DNA of 64,000 nucleotides, from the NCBI GenBank assembly GCA_910577205.1, contig CAJTMA010000005.1, forward strand, positions 22,031 through 86,030, read 5' to 3'. The position numbers and the translations under genes were made by a program. Positions 25,563-34,604 of the stretch are shown here, piece by piece. The DNA is from an uncultured Alphaproteobacteria bacterium (GTDB lineage Bacteria > Pseudomonadota > Alphaproteobacteria > RF32 > CAG-239). The notes beneath the pieces are model-generated. The model was not told the DNA's origin, did not search any database, and worked only from the letters and a program-made list of their open reading frames with translations. Each line of letters starts with the position of its first letter. The stretch's first letter is position 1.

Positions 25563-25590
25563 AAGGACAGGGAAACCTGTCCTTTCTTTT
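25563..25590 (+). terminator. terminator after the TPR lipoprotein gene
   Basis: AAGGACAGG and CCTGTCCTT with GAAA loop, followed by TCTTTT, 11 bases past the stop codon. Confidence 0.85.
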
Positions 25591-25670
25591 ACATAAGCCT
25601 TGCAATCTCCGTTTATTTAGGATAAATAACAACTTAAATTGATGTTTTAAATTAACAGAGTAAACAAATA

Positions 25671-27260
25671 ATGTCTGAAAATAAAGTTAATCCGCGCAAA
25701 ACCTTTGCGATTATTTCTCACCCGGACGCCGGTAAAACCACCCTGACCGAAAAACTGCTGCTCTTCGGCGGCGCTATTCAACAAGCCGGAGCAGTCAAAG
25801 CCAGAGGTGAAAACCGCCGGGCTCATTCTGACTGGATGAAAGTAGAACAGGAACGCGGCATTTCCGTTGCTTCCTCCGTTATGACTTTTGACTATCGCGA
25901 CATCACCTTTAACCTGTTGGACACACCGGGACACGAAGACTTCTCGGAAGATACATATCGCGTGCTCACAGCCGTTGACTCCGCCGTTATGGTCTTAGAC
26001 TCAGCCAAAGGTATTGAAACACAAACCAAGAAACTGTTTGAAGTCTGCCGCCTGCGCAACGTGCCGATTTTAACTTTCATCAACAAGCTTGACCGCGAAG
26101 GCCTTGACCCGTTTTTGCTGTTGGATGACATTGAAAAAACCTTGGCGATGGATTGCACACCTGCCAGCTGGCCGATTGGCATGGGTAAAGATTTCTTGGG
26201 CTGTTATGATTTAATCAATGACCAACTGATTTTAATGAACAAAACCGGTGACAAATCCACCATTAACGCCACCATCGAAACTTGCCAAGGCTTAGATGAT
26301 TCTAAATTAGACCAACTGCTGCCATCCCACGCAGTTGCCAAATTGCGCGAAGATGTCATGATGGTTCGTGAACTTTGCCCGGCATTTGATTTGGAATTAT
26401 ATCTGGCCGGAGCTATGACCCCTGTCTTCTTCGGCAGTGCCATCAATAACTTCGGTGTCAAAGAAGTTCTGGAAGGCTTGCATCGTATGGCACCCTCCCC
26501 GCGCCCGCAGCCGGCTGCCGAACGCACCATCCAGCCGAATGAAAATAAAGTCACCGGATTTGTCTTCAAGATTCAAGCAAACATGGATCCCAAACACCGT
26601 GACCGTATCGCGTTCATGCGGCTCTGTTCCGGGCATTTCAAGCGCGGCATGACACTCAATCAGGTTCGCACCGGAAAAGGCTTGAAAGTCCCCACTCCGG
26701 TAATGTTTCTGGCTCAAGAACGCGAATTAGCTGAAGATGCCTATGCCGGCGATATTATCGGCATCCCCAATCACGGACAGCTGCGTATCGGCGACACTCT
26801 GACCGAAGGTGAAAAAATTCACTTCACAGGCATTCCCTCCTTTGCGCCGGAACTGTTAAAAAGCGTCCGCGCGCTTGACCCGTTGAAATCCAAACACCTG
26901 GGCGCAGCCTTGCAGCAAATTGCCGAAGAAGGCGGCGCAAGCATTTTCAAACCGGTTGTCGGTTCTGAATATATTGTCGGCGTTGTCGGCACACTGCAAT
27001 TTGAAGTTATGGCTGACCGTATTCGTACGGAATTTAACATCCCGGTTATGTTTGAACCAACGTCTTACTATACTGCCCGTTGGGTTTCCAGCGAAGATAA
27101 AAACGAACTGAAAAAGTTTTTAGACAGCAACCAGGCAAACATTGCCGAAGACCATGACCGCGCATTGGTTTTCTTAGCGCGCAATGCTTGGCACTTGGGA
27201 AAAATCAAAGAAGATTTCCCCAAGCTGGTATTAAGCACCACCCGGGAACAAGTTATTTAA
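25671..27260 (+). CDS. prfC: peptide chain release factor 3
   Basis: 529 residues, the usual RF3 length. G1 motif S-H-P-D-A-G-K-T-T-L-T near residue 17, G2/G3 with L-L-D-T-P-G-H-E-D-F-S-E-D-T-Y-R, G4 I-N-K-L-D-R-E-G. The E-D-T-Y-R and lysyl-like GAVKARG segments separate it from EF-G. It is a GTPase that removes RF1/RF2 from the ribosome after peptide release. It is a single gene with its own terminator. Confidence 0.96.
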   Translation: MSENKVNPRKTFAIISHPDAGKTTLTEKLLLFGGAIQQAGAVKARGENRRAHSDWMKVEQERGISVASSVMTFDYRDITFNLLDTPGHEDFSEDTYRVLTAVDSAVMVLDSAKGIETQTKKLFEVCRLRNVPILTFINKLDREGLDPFLLLDDIEKTLAMDCTPASWPIGMGKDFLGCYDLINDQLILMNKTGDKSTINATIETCQGLDDSKLDQLLPSHAVAKLREDVMMVRELCPAFDLELYLAGAMTPVFFGSAINNFGVKEVLEGLHRMAPSPRPQPAAERTIQPNENKVTGFVFKIQANMDPKHRDRIAFMRLCSGHFKRGMTLNQVRTGKGLKVPTPVMFLAQERELAEDAYAGDIIGIPNHGQLRIGDTLTEGEKIHFTGIPSFAPELLKSVRALDPLKSKHLGAALQQIAEEGGASIFKPVVGSEYIVGVVGTLQFEVMADRIRTEFNIPVMFEPTSYYTARWVSSEDKNELKKFLDSNQANIAEDHDRALVFLARNAWHLGKIKEDFPKLVLSTTREQVI

Positions 27261-27268
27261 CCCCATAC

Positions 27269-27305
27269 AAAAACTCCGCAGAAATTATCCTGCGGAGTTT
27301 TTGTT
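27269..27305 (+). terminator. terminator after prfC
   Basis: AAACTCCGCA and TGCGGAGTTT, 10-bp perfect stem, followed by TTGTTT. It may also serve the convergent gene at 27305, whose stop it abuts. Confidence 0.88.
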
Positions 27306-27733
27306 TAAAGCTTCAAGTGTTCTTTATATTCTTCAACACCTATTTCATTATTTAATTCCCATCTTTCAGCATAGCCTTCTTCGGGATCATTGGTAATAAC
27401 TTTAATATAAACAGATGCGCCTGAAAGTGCAAAAATCCATTTATCATCCAAGCGGCGAACAATAAATCTTGGACGCAGCTCCATTAATTCCATATGAACA
27501 ATCGGATAAGGAAGCTCCAGCCACTTGACATCATCATCTTTCTCCGGAACAAATACCTGATTTTTATTCTTCCATAAAAAAACGTCTTTTTGCAAATGAC
27601 CAACTTCAGTCTTCAGGTCTTGATTTTCAGCTTTGATCTTTTGAAAACGAGTAGCATACTTGTTTGCTTCAAACGCCAAATAAAAAGACAACAACACGAA
27701 CACTGCTAAAAAAATGATAATAATTGTTTCCAT
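27305..27733 (-). CDS. membrane-anchored hypothetical protein, 142 aa
   Basis: One N-terminal membrane helix (METIIIIFLAVFVLLSFYLA), then a short coiled coil (F-Q-K-I-K-A-E-N-Q-D-L-K-T-E-V-G-H-L), then a roughly 80-residue globular part rich in aromatic and acidic residues (E-L-R-P-R-F-I-V-R-R-L-D-D-K-W-I-F). No family recognised. The predicted topology is a single-pass protein with most of it on one side. It is 83 bases downstream of comEC in the same direction but probably independent; no function is suggested by context. Confidence 0.68.
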   Translation of the reverse strand: METIIIIFLAVFVLLSFYLAFEANKYATRFQKIKAENQDLKTEVGHLQKDVFLWKNKNQVFVPEKDDDVKWLELPYPIVHMELMELRPRFIVRRLDDKWIFALSGASVYIKVITNDPEEGYAERWELNNEIGVEEYKEHLKL

Positions 27734-27816
27734 AAATGTGTTTTTTTAAAGGTTTATAATAATAAAATTTGAGCTTTAGCTTAGCAAAAATTTTGACAAA
27801 AATCAAGCATCAAAAA

Positions 27817-29868
27817 TTACCTGTTCCACAACCTGTTACCGATAGAACCGCGAACCGTCTTGACGTTAATATCATCGCCATCCAAATAAAAATGGCTGCC
27901 CAGCCCTGAAGACAGATTATAGTTCTTGCCGTCTATTTCAATGCCGCCGTATTTTATAATCTTGATTCGCCCTTTATACAGGCAACTGCGAATATCGCAT
28001 TCCATATCAATCCATTGCTTATTAACTTTGCGTCCGGCATAAATTTCTTTCAGCTCTTTATATTGTTTGGGCGTGAGTTTGTCATTAGCTGTTTTCTCCA
28101 ACCACACTTTCTTTAGATAATTGTTGCCTCTTGACGGCAAAATCACCAACTTTCCGTTTTCAGCCTTAACCGCAAACACCTCGCCTTCTGCATCCGCCAT
28201 GACATCCGGAACACAAACCATCAACATACTCAGCATTCCAACAGCAACGGAGATAAATCCCCAGCGCCGCCATTTCCCTTGCCACAAGAAAATCCACAAA
28301 GCGCCGTAAACCACCAACAACAAACCCCATAACGGCATAGACATCACTTTATAAGCGGCCTCGGGAAGCCCCGCCACATAAGCCGTAATCTGATTCACCA
28401 ACTCAATTCCTGACCCCACCAGTTTCAGCGGCCAATATTCCCACCCCAGAGGCATAAGCAGCAACGCCAATAAAACAAACGGCATAATCACAAAACCGAT
28501 AATCGGGCCTGCGGCCAAATTCGTAATTGTGGTAAACACTGCAACCCGGTTAAAATGATAAACGGCAAAAGGCAGCGTTGCCAAACTGGCAACCAAATCA
28601 GACACCATAATTCCGATAAAATACACCCAGATAATTTTCAGAACCCTGACCGGCAGCGCCATATCACGATAATTCACACCAGTCAAAAAACGCCGCAAAC
28701 TGCTGGCATAACGCTCATAAAAAGCGACTAAAGCCGCCACCGCAGCAAAAGACATTTGAAAACTGGCACTAATTAAAGCCTGCGGTGAAATTATCAAAAC
28801 AATCAAAGCGGCCCAAGCAATCATCCGCATGGATATCGCCTGTCTGGCAAACAAAACGCCCAGCAAAACGATAAAAGTCATAATAAACGCCCGCTGACTG
28901 GGAATAGCCGCCCCGGAAATGAACAAATAAACGATACTCATCAAAATGGCAAATAACGCTGCAGTCTTCTTTGCATCATACTTCAGGGATAAAGGCGGAA
29001 TCATCGCCATCAACAACCGCACCAGAAAGAACATCATTCCGGCAATCATGCTCATATGTAACCCGGATATCGACAAGAAATGGGCTAATCCGGAATCCCG
29101 GTAATTCTCTATAATCGTTTGATTAATACCGCCTCTTTCTCCGGCAACAATCGCCGCAGCAATACCAGCCTCTTCAGGTGGCAAAATATGATTGATTCTT
29201 TCAACAATTTTATCGCGCAGCCAAGATACGCCCATAGAGAACCACTGCGGCAAACTGCCACCGGTCTGACATTCGACAGGCAAAACCCTGCTGGCAATAA
29301 AACCACCGCCGGATACCCCTTCAAAATAAGCCTTTCTGTCAAGCTGATAAGCGCCGGGCATTGCCGGATGCAAATTAGGACGAACAGTTGCCACCAATTC
29401 AACACAGTCGCCAACCCGAGCTTGCTTCTTTTTCGACAAGGTTGTCAGCTTATATCGTCCCGGCACGGTTTCACCGTCATAATTACGCATTTCTTCCAGA
29501 ATCAGCCGCTGATTGCCGCGATAATTAACATCCGTGGCCGCAACCCTGCCCGTCAGATAAAGCTTATCTTCTGTTTCAACGGGAGTAACCTTATTAAGGT
29601 AAACCGCCTTAAGCTGAATATTGGCAAACCCGGCCAGCATAATTCCCCAGCCAGCCAAAAACCACAACACCCCTGACTTATGCCGAGCAACCCAAACCGC
29701 CAGCAAAGTCAGTTCTATAACGACTAAAGTCCACCACATGGAAGGCTCTGCCGGTAAGAGAAAATAAACGCCTATGCCTGTGGCAAATAACACCGGCACC
29801 CACAAAAACCATCTTTCCCGCTCGGCTTCCAAATTTCGGATTATATCATACTGCCAGCCATACAGCAC
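27817..29868 (-). CDS. comEC: ComEC/Rec2 family DNA uptake protein
   Basis: 683 residues: an N-terminal pair of helices, a DUF4131-type OB region, then the polytopic Competence domain with the hallmark H-F-L-S-I-S-G-L-H-M-S near residue 260 and G-A-A-I-P-S-Q-R-A-F-I-M. The C-terminal metallo-beta-lactamase domain of the Bacillus protein is absent, as in many Alphaproteobacteria. ComEC forms the inner-membrane channel for single-stranded DNA in natural transformation. It starts 20 bases after lpxB, apparently the same transcript. dprA, another transformation gene, is at 44591. Confidence 0.92.
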   Translation of the reverse strand: MLYGWQYDIIRNLEAERERWFLWVPVLFATGIGVYFLLPAEPSMWWTLVVIELTLLAVWVARHKSGVLWFLAGWGIMLAGFANIQLKAVYLNKVTPVETEDKLYLTGRVAATDVNYRGNQRLILEEMRNYDGETVPGRYKLTTLSKKKQARVGDCVELVATVRPNLHPAMPGAYQLDRKAYFEGVSGGGFIASRVLPVECQTGGSLPQWFSMGVSWLRDKIVERINHILPPEEAGIAAAIVAGERGGINQTIIENYRDSGLAHFLSISGLHMSMIAGMMFFLVRLLMAMIPPLSLKYDAKKTAALFAILMSIVYLFISGAAIPSQRAFIMTFIVLLGVLFARQAISMRMIAWAALIVLIISPQALISASFQMSFAAVAALVAFYERYASSLRRFLTGVNYRDMALPVRVLKIIWVYFIGIMVSDLVASLATLPFAVYHFNRVAVFTTITNLAAGPIIGFVIMPFVLLALLLMPLGWEYWPLKLVGSGIELVNQITAYVAGLPEAAYKVMSMPLWGLLLVVYGALWIFLWQGKWRRWGFISVAVGMLSMLMVCVPDVMADAEGEVFAVKAENGKLVILPSRGNNYLKKVWLEKTANDKLTPKQYKELKEIYAGRKVNKQWIDMECDIRSCLYKGRIKIIKYGGIEIDGKNYNLSSGLGSHFYLDGDDINVKTVRGSIGNRLWNR

Positions 29869-29888
29869 TTTTCCTCTCCCTTAAAGGC

Positions 29889-31061
29889 TCAGCCCTTACG
29901 CCGGATAAGCTTCAAAACCTCGTCGCAGGCGTTTTCGCTAGGCGTTTGCTCGCCCAAACCCAATATCTCACGCACTTTCTGAAAACCGTCAGTCTGCCGT
30001 TCATAAATATCGCCCTTAGCTTCAAACTGCTTAATATAACGGCAGATATTTCCCGGCACACATTGCTCCTGCAACAGTTCGGGTACAACCTCCCGCCCCA
30101 GCATGATATTCGATAAATTAACAAACTGAATATGCATAAACCGGCGAACCAGAACTGCGGTCAACGGCGACACTTTATAGCCGATAATATGCGGAACATT
30201 GGCGATAGCCAGTTCCAAGGCCACAGTTCCCGAAGCAGCCATCGCGGCTTCTGCAGCTTTAAAGGCATTATGCCGGTCTTCTTCATCTTCAACAATTGTC
30301 ACCGGAAGTCTGGCCGCTTCCGCTAATCCTTTTACCATCTTCGCAACCGTTTTAACCGTCGGAATGACAAAGCAAAGGTTTTTATCTTCCTCATATAACT
30401 TTTGAGAGGCCTCTAAAAATACCGGAAGCATTTTAGAAACTTCAGTTTTGCGCGATCCCGGCAAAACCACAATAATCTTTTTATCCGCAGCAATATTAAA
30501 TTTCTTGCGAAAATCAGCGCCGTCGCCATGAACCACTTTGCTCTCAATTACCGGATGCCCCACAAAAACCGCCTCCAAACCATAAGGTGTAAAATATTTT
30601 GGTTCTTGCGGAAGCAACGTTAACAGCAAATCGACATACTTATACATCGTTTTGGCGCGTTTCTTTTTCCAGGCCCAAACTTGGGGAGCGACATAGTGCA
30701 CCTGCGGAATGCCAAGCTTTTTCTTGCGCAGAATTTTCTGTACCCTTGACCCAAAACTCCAGCTGTCAATCGTCATAACCACATCTGGCTTAACCCGTTC
30801 AATATCTGCCACAGTCTGCTTTATCAGGCGTAAAACTTTAGGGATGCTTGGAATAACTTCAGCCAATCCCATGATTGCCAAATCAGAAATGTCAAACAAG
30901 GATTTGAAACCGGCTTTTTCCATACTTTCGCCGCCCACCCCGTAAAACTCGACTTGCCCGCCGGTTTTCTTCACCATCGCCCGCATAAAACGCGAGCCGA
31001 GCAAATCACCGGATGGCTCACCGGCAATAATATAAACCTTCAATTTTTTATCTATAGTCAT
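29889..31061 (-). CDS. lpxB: lipid-A-disaccharide synthase
   Basis: 390 residues from the ATG at 31061, overlapping the lpxI stop by 14 bases; an ATG 6 bases earlier is equally possible. N-terminal I-I-A-G-E-P-S-G-D-L-L-G and V-G-G-E-S-M are standard LpxB. It transfers 2,3-diacyl-GlcN-1-P from the UDP form onto lipid X to make the lipid A disaccharide, at the inner face of the inner membrane. It works with LpxI just upstream, which makes lipid X. Confidence 0.95.
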   Translation of the reverse strand: MTIDKKLKVYIIAGEPSGDLLGSRFMRAMVKKTGGQVEFYGVGGESMEKAGFKSLFDISDLAIMGLAEVIPSIPKVLRLIKQTVADIERVKPDVVMTIDSWSFGSRVQKILRKKKLGIPQVHYVAPQVWAWKKKRAKTMYKYVDLLLTLLPQEPKYFTPYGLEAVFVGHPVIESKVVHGDGADFRKKFNIAADKKIIVVLPGSRKTEVSKMLPVFLEASQKLYEEDKNLCFVIPTVKTVAKMVKGLAEAARLPVTIVEDEEDRHNAFKAAEAAMAASGTVALELAIANVPHIIGYKVSPLTAVLVRRFMHIQFVNLSNIMLGREVVPELLQEQCVPGNICRYIKQFEAKGDIYERQTDGFQKVREILGLGEQTPSENACDEVLKLIRRKG

Positions 31062-31878
31062 CAACATCCAGCCCCAACACAAAAATACCCAATTTGTCAG
31101 CAAGCTTGATTGTTTCTTTCTCATTAACAATCAACCCGTTTCCGGAATGCAGGCAAATTCCGGAAAGGCCGCTGTCATAAGCCGCCTGAACCGTCTTGTC
31201 GCCAATCGTCGGCAAGTCAACACGCATATCCTGCTGAGGTTTGCGGACTTTCACTAAAACGCCGCCCTCTCCCTTACGTTTATACTCACCGCAACGGCGG
31301 ATAAGTTCACCCGTTCCCTCAATGCCTTCCACGCCAAGAACCAGCCCTTGCTGGACAATAACCGCCTGCCCGACATCCAAACGTCCTAACTCGGTTGCCA
31401 CTTCTACCGCCCGGCGAATATCTTCTTTAGCCTGCTTAGAGGGCTTAACTTTGCCTAAAACGCCTTTTTTTATCAGCAGCTCAGGCAAGACTTCATGAAT
31501 GCCGCGGACAACCATTCCTTCGCTTTCAATCTCTTTCACCAAAGCGCGCAGAATACCGTCATCGCCAAGGGATTTCATCCCTACTTTGGCAAAAAAAGCT
31601 GTCGTACGCATATCGGGTACCAAATCTTTCAGGGTCGGACGTTTAATCGTACCAATCATCACCACTTCTTCGACTTTCTCTTCCGCCAGCTTTTTAAAAC
31701 CTGTTCCGGCCTGGCCGATGCGTATCCATGCATGAGGGATTGTTTCATCAATCAAATCTCTGTCAGCATTGCCTTCTATCGCAATAACGAAGTAATCGCG
31801 CTTGTTTTCTTTGCAAAAATTAATCAAATCCCGCGGAATAGCACCGCCTCCGGCAATAATACCCAGTTTTTTATGCAT
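31048..31878 (-). CDS. lpxI: UDP-2,3-diacylglucosamine pyrophosphatase LpxI
   Basis: 276 residues from the ATG at 31878, which has AAGGCAGG at the proper spacing; the ATG at 31884 sits too close. N-terminal K-L-G-I-I-A-G-G-G-A-I-P and the C-terminal K-P-x-Q-D-M-R-V-D-L-P-T-I-G with T-V-Q-A-A-Y-x-S-G define DUF1009/LpxI. This is the alphaproteobacterial alternative to LpxH; it cleaves UDP-2,3-diacylglucosamine to lipid X and UMP. It is the first gene of the lpxI-lpxB-comEC unit. Confidence 0.95.
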   Translation of the reverse strand: MHKKLGIIAGGGAIPRDLINFCKENKRDYFVIAIEGNADRDLIDETIPHAWIRIGQAGTGFKKLAEEKVEEVVMIGTIKRPTLKDLVPDMRTTAFFAKVGMKSLGDDGILRALVKEIESEGMVVRGIHEVLPELLIKKGVLGKVKPSKQAKEDIRRAVEVATELGRLDVGQAVIVQQGLVLGVEGIEGTGELIRRCGEYKRKGEGGVLVKVRKPQQDMRVDLPTIGDKTVQAAYDSGLSGICLHSGNGLIVNEKETIKLADKLGIFVLGLDVDDYR

Positions 31879-31943
31879 AATCATCCTGCCTTAAAGTTTT
31901 TCTTTGATAATAAATAAAGCACCCCGCCCGGTCAAGCAATATT

Positions 31944-31977
31944 AAAAAAGGCTGTAACTAAAATCACAGCCTTTTAT
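31944..31977 (-). terminator. terminator downstream of lpxA
   Basis: AAAGGCTGT and ACAGCCTTT form a 9-bp stem; the minus strand continues with six T. It separates lpxA from lpxI, which are usually contiguous. Confidence 0.72.
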
Positions 31978-31990
31978 TATGTGAACAAAA

Positions 31991-32136
31991 GTTTGGCGCT
32001 TAAGCTTAAGAGTAATTTCTAACTCCCTCCCCAAAAAGTTTGGAGTTTGAGCTTAATAGAGTAATTTCTAACTGCGAGAAAAATTTTAGCGTACAAAGTA
32101 GTACGTGAATTTTTCGAGACAGTGTAAAATTGCTCT
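31991..32136. repeat. palindromic repeat (family B) with a truncated second copy
   Basis: The full copy spans 32058-32136. Its ends AGAGTAATTT and AAAATTGCTCT are near-complementary, and GAGAAAAATT/AATTTTTCG and GTAC/GTAC pair inside. Its left end with 20 bases of lead-in (GTTTGG...AGCTTAA...GAGTAATTTCTAACT) also occurs at 31991-32024. The right end TAAAATTGCTCTAG recurs exactly at 35856-35869. No gene lies in 31885-32158. Confidence 0.68.
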
Positions 32137-32158
32137 AGGAAGCCAAAATACAAACTTT

Positions 32159-32989
32159 TTATTCGGCGACCATAACGTTACGTCTTCCCCTTAACGAAAA
32201 TTCGATAAAATCAAGCTGTTCTTGAACCATATCATTGCCTTTGAACATATCGCGGGCTTTTTGAACACGGGTTTCAAAATTGTCTTCTTTGCCTTTGAAG
32301 ATGTACATAAAGGCACGGCTGATAGCTTTGACAACTTCCGGAGCATAACCGCTGCGTTTAAGACCAATAACATTCAGGCCACGCAATTTGCCACGCTCAC
32401 CGGTAACAATTGCAAAAGGAATAACATCTCGGTCAACACCGGACAAACCGCCAATCATAGCTTTGCGGCCGATACGGCAGAATTGGTGAACCGCACAGTT
32501 GCCGCCGAGAATAGCGCCGTCACCAACGCGAACATGACCACCGATAACCGCATTATTTGTCATGATAACATTATTGCCGACCACACAGTCATGAGCAACA
32601 TGGGAGTTAACCATAAACATACCGTCATCACCAACCCGGGTAATCATTGTTTCCGGCTCGCTGCCATCTTGCGGAGCAGATTGCCCTTTAGGCGTTCCGG
32701 CGTGCATCGTTACATTTTCGCGAATAACATTGCGTTTGCCTATAACCAGCTTAGCGCCATCCTGAAATTCATTGCCATGATCTTGCGGACCTGTTCCCAA
32801 TACAGCTCCCGGGAAAACAACCGTTCCTTCGCCGATTGTCGTATCACCATAAACACTCACCCGCGCCAGAAGACGGACATTTTCACCGATTTTGGCTTGA
32901 GAGCTAACCCAGCAAAACGGTCCGATTTCAGCACTGGAGGCAATCTGTGCACCATCTTCAACAACAGCTGTGGGATGAATTTTAGTCAT
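32159..32989 (-). CDS. lpxA: UDP-N-acetylglucosamine acyltransferase
   Basis: 276 residues, a left-handed beta-helix of hexapeptide repeats followed by a helical C-terminus. It begins I-H-P-T-A-V-V-E-D-G-A-Q-I and has M-H-A-G-T near residue 97 and the catalytic-His region S-H-V-A-H-D near residue 128. It adds the first 3-OH acyl chain to UDP-GlcNAc, starting lipid A synthesis. Normally it follows fabZ directly; here 3 kb with three unrelated genes and two repeats lie between them, and its own terminator separates it from lpxI. Confidence 0.96.
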   Translation of the reverse strand: MTKIHPTAVVEDGAQIASSAEIGPFCWVSSQAKIGENVRLLARVSVYGDTTIGEGTVVFPGAVLGTGPQDHGNEFQDGAKLVIGKRNVIRENVTMHAGTPKGQSAPQDGSEPETMITRVGDDGMFMVNSHVAHDCVVGNNVIMTNNAVIGGHVRVGDGAILGGNCAVHQFCRIGRKAMIGGLSGVDRDVIPFAIVTGERGKLRGLNVIGLKRSGYAPEVVKAISRAFMYIFKGKEDNFETRVQKARDMFKGNDMVQEQLDFIEFSLRGRRNVMVAE

Positions 32990-33106
32990 GACAATAACTT
33001 CCTTTCTACATAATTAACAATACCCACAGCATAGACAAGCTTTAGCCTAAAGTAAACACACATAAACTTACAAATTATTACGGGGATAACTTCCTTTTTA
33101 AGACGC

Positions 33107-33140
33107 AAAAAAACAGAGCACTCTAACGAGTACCCTGTTT
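33107..33140 (-). terminator. terminator of the beta-helix-like gene
   Basis: AAACAG/CTGTTT outer stem with ACTC/GAGT inner stem, followed on the minus strand by seven T. It lies 4 bases past the stop codon of the gene at 33145. Confidence 0.7.
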
Positions 33141-33144
33141 TAAC

Positions 33145-33840
33145 TTAAAAAGGCCTTTTAAACTTGGATAAGAGCCGCTTCAGACTGAAACGAGGCTTGC
33201 GAAAATGCCAAAGGTCATGGATTATCATACAAACGTCATCCAAATCAATGAAGCATCCATCAACCAAAGGTAGACGACTGTTGTGCTGCCATATCTGCAG
33301 AGTTGTCGTTCCTGCCCATTCCCTATCCCGGCAACACCGGGATTTTGCAATTCCGCTACCAGATATTGCGCTCACATACTCTCCGGAAACGTCAACATCA
33401 ACCGAACCGCCTAATTCCAATGGGGACAAAACATAAATTCCCGAATAACAGGAATTTTTGCATCCCATCAAATTTTCAGCCTTAAGCCTAATGGTAACAT
33501 TTCCCAGACTTGCCCTGGCATCATTGACCCGCACCACAGCAAACATCTCGTCTTTATCAGAGAAGAAACCTTCTTTAAAGCTGACATTTACAGACATATT
33601 GCGCAGCCAGACATCGCCTTGCAAAACAAGCATATTATCCGGTTTTTGCCCTGCTTCAATATCAAAGTGCAGACCGCGGCCAAAAATCTTGACATTCCTC
33701 AAATACAACGGATAACGCCGGCATTGAATATTATTCGCTAATTCAATGAACGCTGCTCCAGCCTGCAAAGCTTCATACAGTTCGTCTTCTGAAGAAACCG
33801 TCCAAATAACAGCCTCTCCGACACGTCTTACTACACCCAT
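33145..33840 (-). CDS. beta-helix-like protein, paralogue 1
   Basis: 231 residues, no signal peptide or membrane segment. Regular alternation of short beta-type segments (V-K-I-F-G-R-G-L, M-L-V-L-Q-G-D-V-W-L-R-N-M-S-V-N-V) suggests a right-handed beta-helix. It shares L-x-x-A-L-x-x-G-A-x-x-I-E-L layout and the segment C-x-x-x-C-Y-S-G-I-Y-V with the next gene upstream (C-K-Q-Y-S-G-L-Y-I), so they are paralogues. Around residues 165-175 the DNA carries a palindrome (ATCCCGG/CCGGGAT, 33325-33343) read in frame. No function is known; the C-terminus is basic (RLLSKFKRPF). Confidence 0.65.
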   Translation of the reverse strand: MGVVRRVGEAVIWTVSSEDELYEALQAGAAFIELANNIQCRRYPLYLRNVKIFGRGLHFDIEAGQKPDNMLVLQGDVWLRNMSVNVSFKEGFFSDKDEMFAVVRVNDARASLGNVTIRLKAENLMGCKNSCYSGIYVLSPLELGGSVDVDVSGEYVSAISGSGIAKSRCCRDREWAGTTTLQIWQHNSRLPLVDGCFIDLDDVCMIIHDLWHFRKPRFSLKRLLSKFKRPF

Positions 33841-33880
33841 AACAATTAAGAATTAAAAATTTTTACAAATGAATTTTGAT

Positions 33881-34486
33881 TTACTCGGCAGCAGCTCCTT
33901 TGATTTGAATAACATTTTTATCACCGCTCAGGTCTAAAAAGAACCCGGTAGCAAAACGTCCGCCTTCTAAAATCAAACGAGTACTTTCCCCGACTATCCG
34001 CGATGAAGACAACGGAAAATCTGCTATAGGAACCACATAATGTCCCTTGCTGCGAATATGTATACGCTCAATGAAATGTAATTCATTTCGGATATACAAA
34101 CCCGAATATTGTTTACAAGACTCGACTGTCGTATCTGTGATACAGATATCTAAAAAAACATTTTTCAGATAAGACCGATAGCCATTAGCTACAATAGCAC
34201 CCTGCATCGCTTCTTTATTAGGATATTTTCTGGCAATCACCCTGATTTTCAGATTTTCAAGCCCGCAACATTCACGCAACGTAAAAACTGTGCGTGCTTG
34301 TTCGACAAACCGAAATATCAAGCCGCTATTCCGATTATACCCTATTAATTTCTGCCGAGGTTCAAGCCACAAAGCAAACCCGGAACAATCAATCATTCCT
34401 TTGACAATGATTGTTTCAGAACATTCATTTTCCATAGCCTGACGCAATTGCATCAGTGTTTCAACAATAATTTCCTTCTTTTTCAT
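33881..34486 (-). CDS. beta-helix-like protein, paralogue 2
   Basis: 201 residues, cytoplasmic by sequence. N-terminal V-E-T-L-M-Q-L-R-Q-A-M-E-N, then repeating strands (T-I-I-V-K-G-M-I-D-C-S-G-F-A-L-W-L) and L-E-N-L-K-I-R-V-I-A. It aligns by eye with the neighbour at 33145, including S-G-L-Y-I and a G-E-x-T-R-L-I-L-E versus A-G-T-T-T-L-Q-I block. The two form a tandem pair with a 40-base gap, inserted between lpxA and fabZ. No family recognised. Confidence 0.65.
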   Translation of the reverse strand: MKKKEIIVETLMQLRQAMENECSETIIVKGMIDCSGFALWLEPRQKLIGYNRNSGLIFRFVEQARTVFTLRECCGLENLKIRVIARKYPNKEAMQGAIVANGYRSYLKNVFLDICITDTTVESCKQYSGLYIRNELHFIERIHIRSKGHYVVPIADFPLSSSRIVGESTRLILEGGRFATGFFLDLSGDKNVIQIKGAAAE

Positions 34487-34560
34487 ACCTAAAAGGGATT
34501 AATTAATAATTAGAAATTGAAGAAACTTTATCACGCTGCCCCTTAACTTGCAAGTGTTTA

Positions 34561-34589
34561 TTGACAAAATTCAACAAAAAGCATATATT
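34561..34589 (+). promoter_or_regulatory. strong sigma-70-type promoter
   Basis: TTGACA (34561-34566), 17-base spacer, TATATT (34584-34589), followed 15 bases later by the ATG at 34605 with GAGAGGA just before it. It drives the metallopeptidase-like gene. Confidence 0.75.
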
Positions 34590-34604
34590 ATCTGAGAGGA
34601 AAGC

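Noticed and set aside
27817..29868. Truncated comEC because the beta-lactamase-like domain is missing
   Set aside because: Short ComEC without this domain is common in Alphaproteobacteria and the C-terminal region here is a normal continuous frame.
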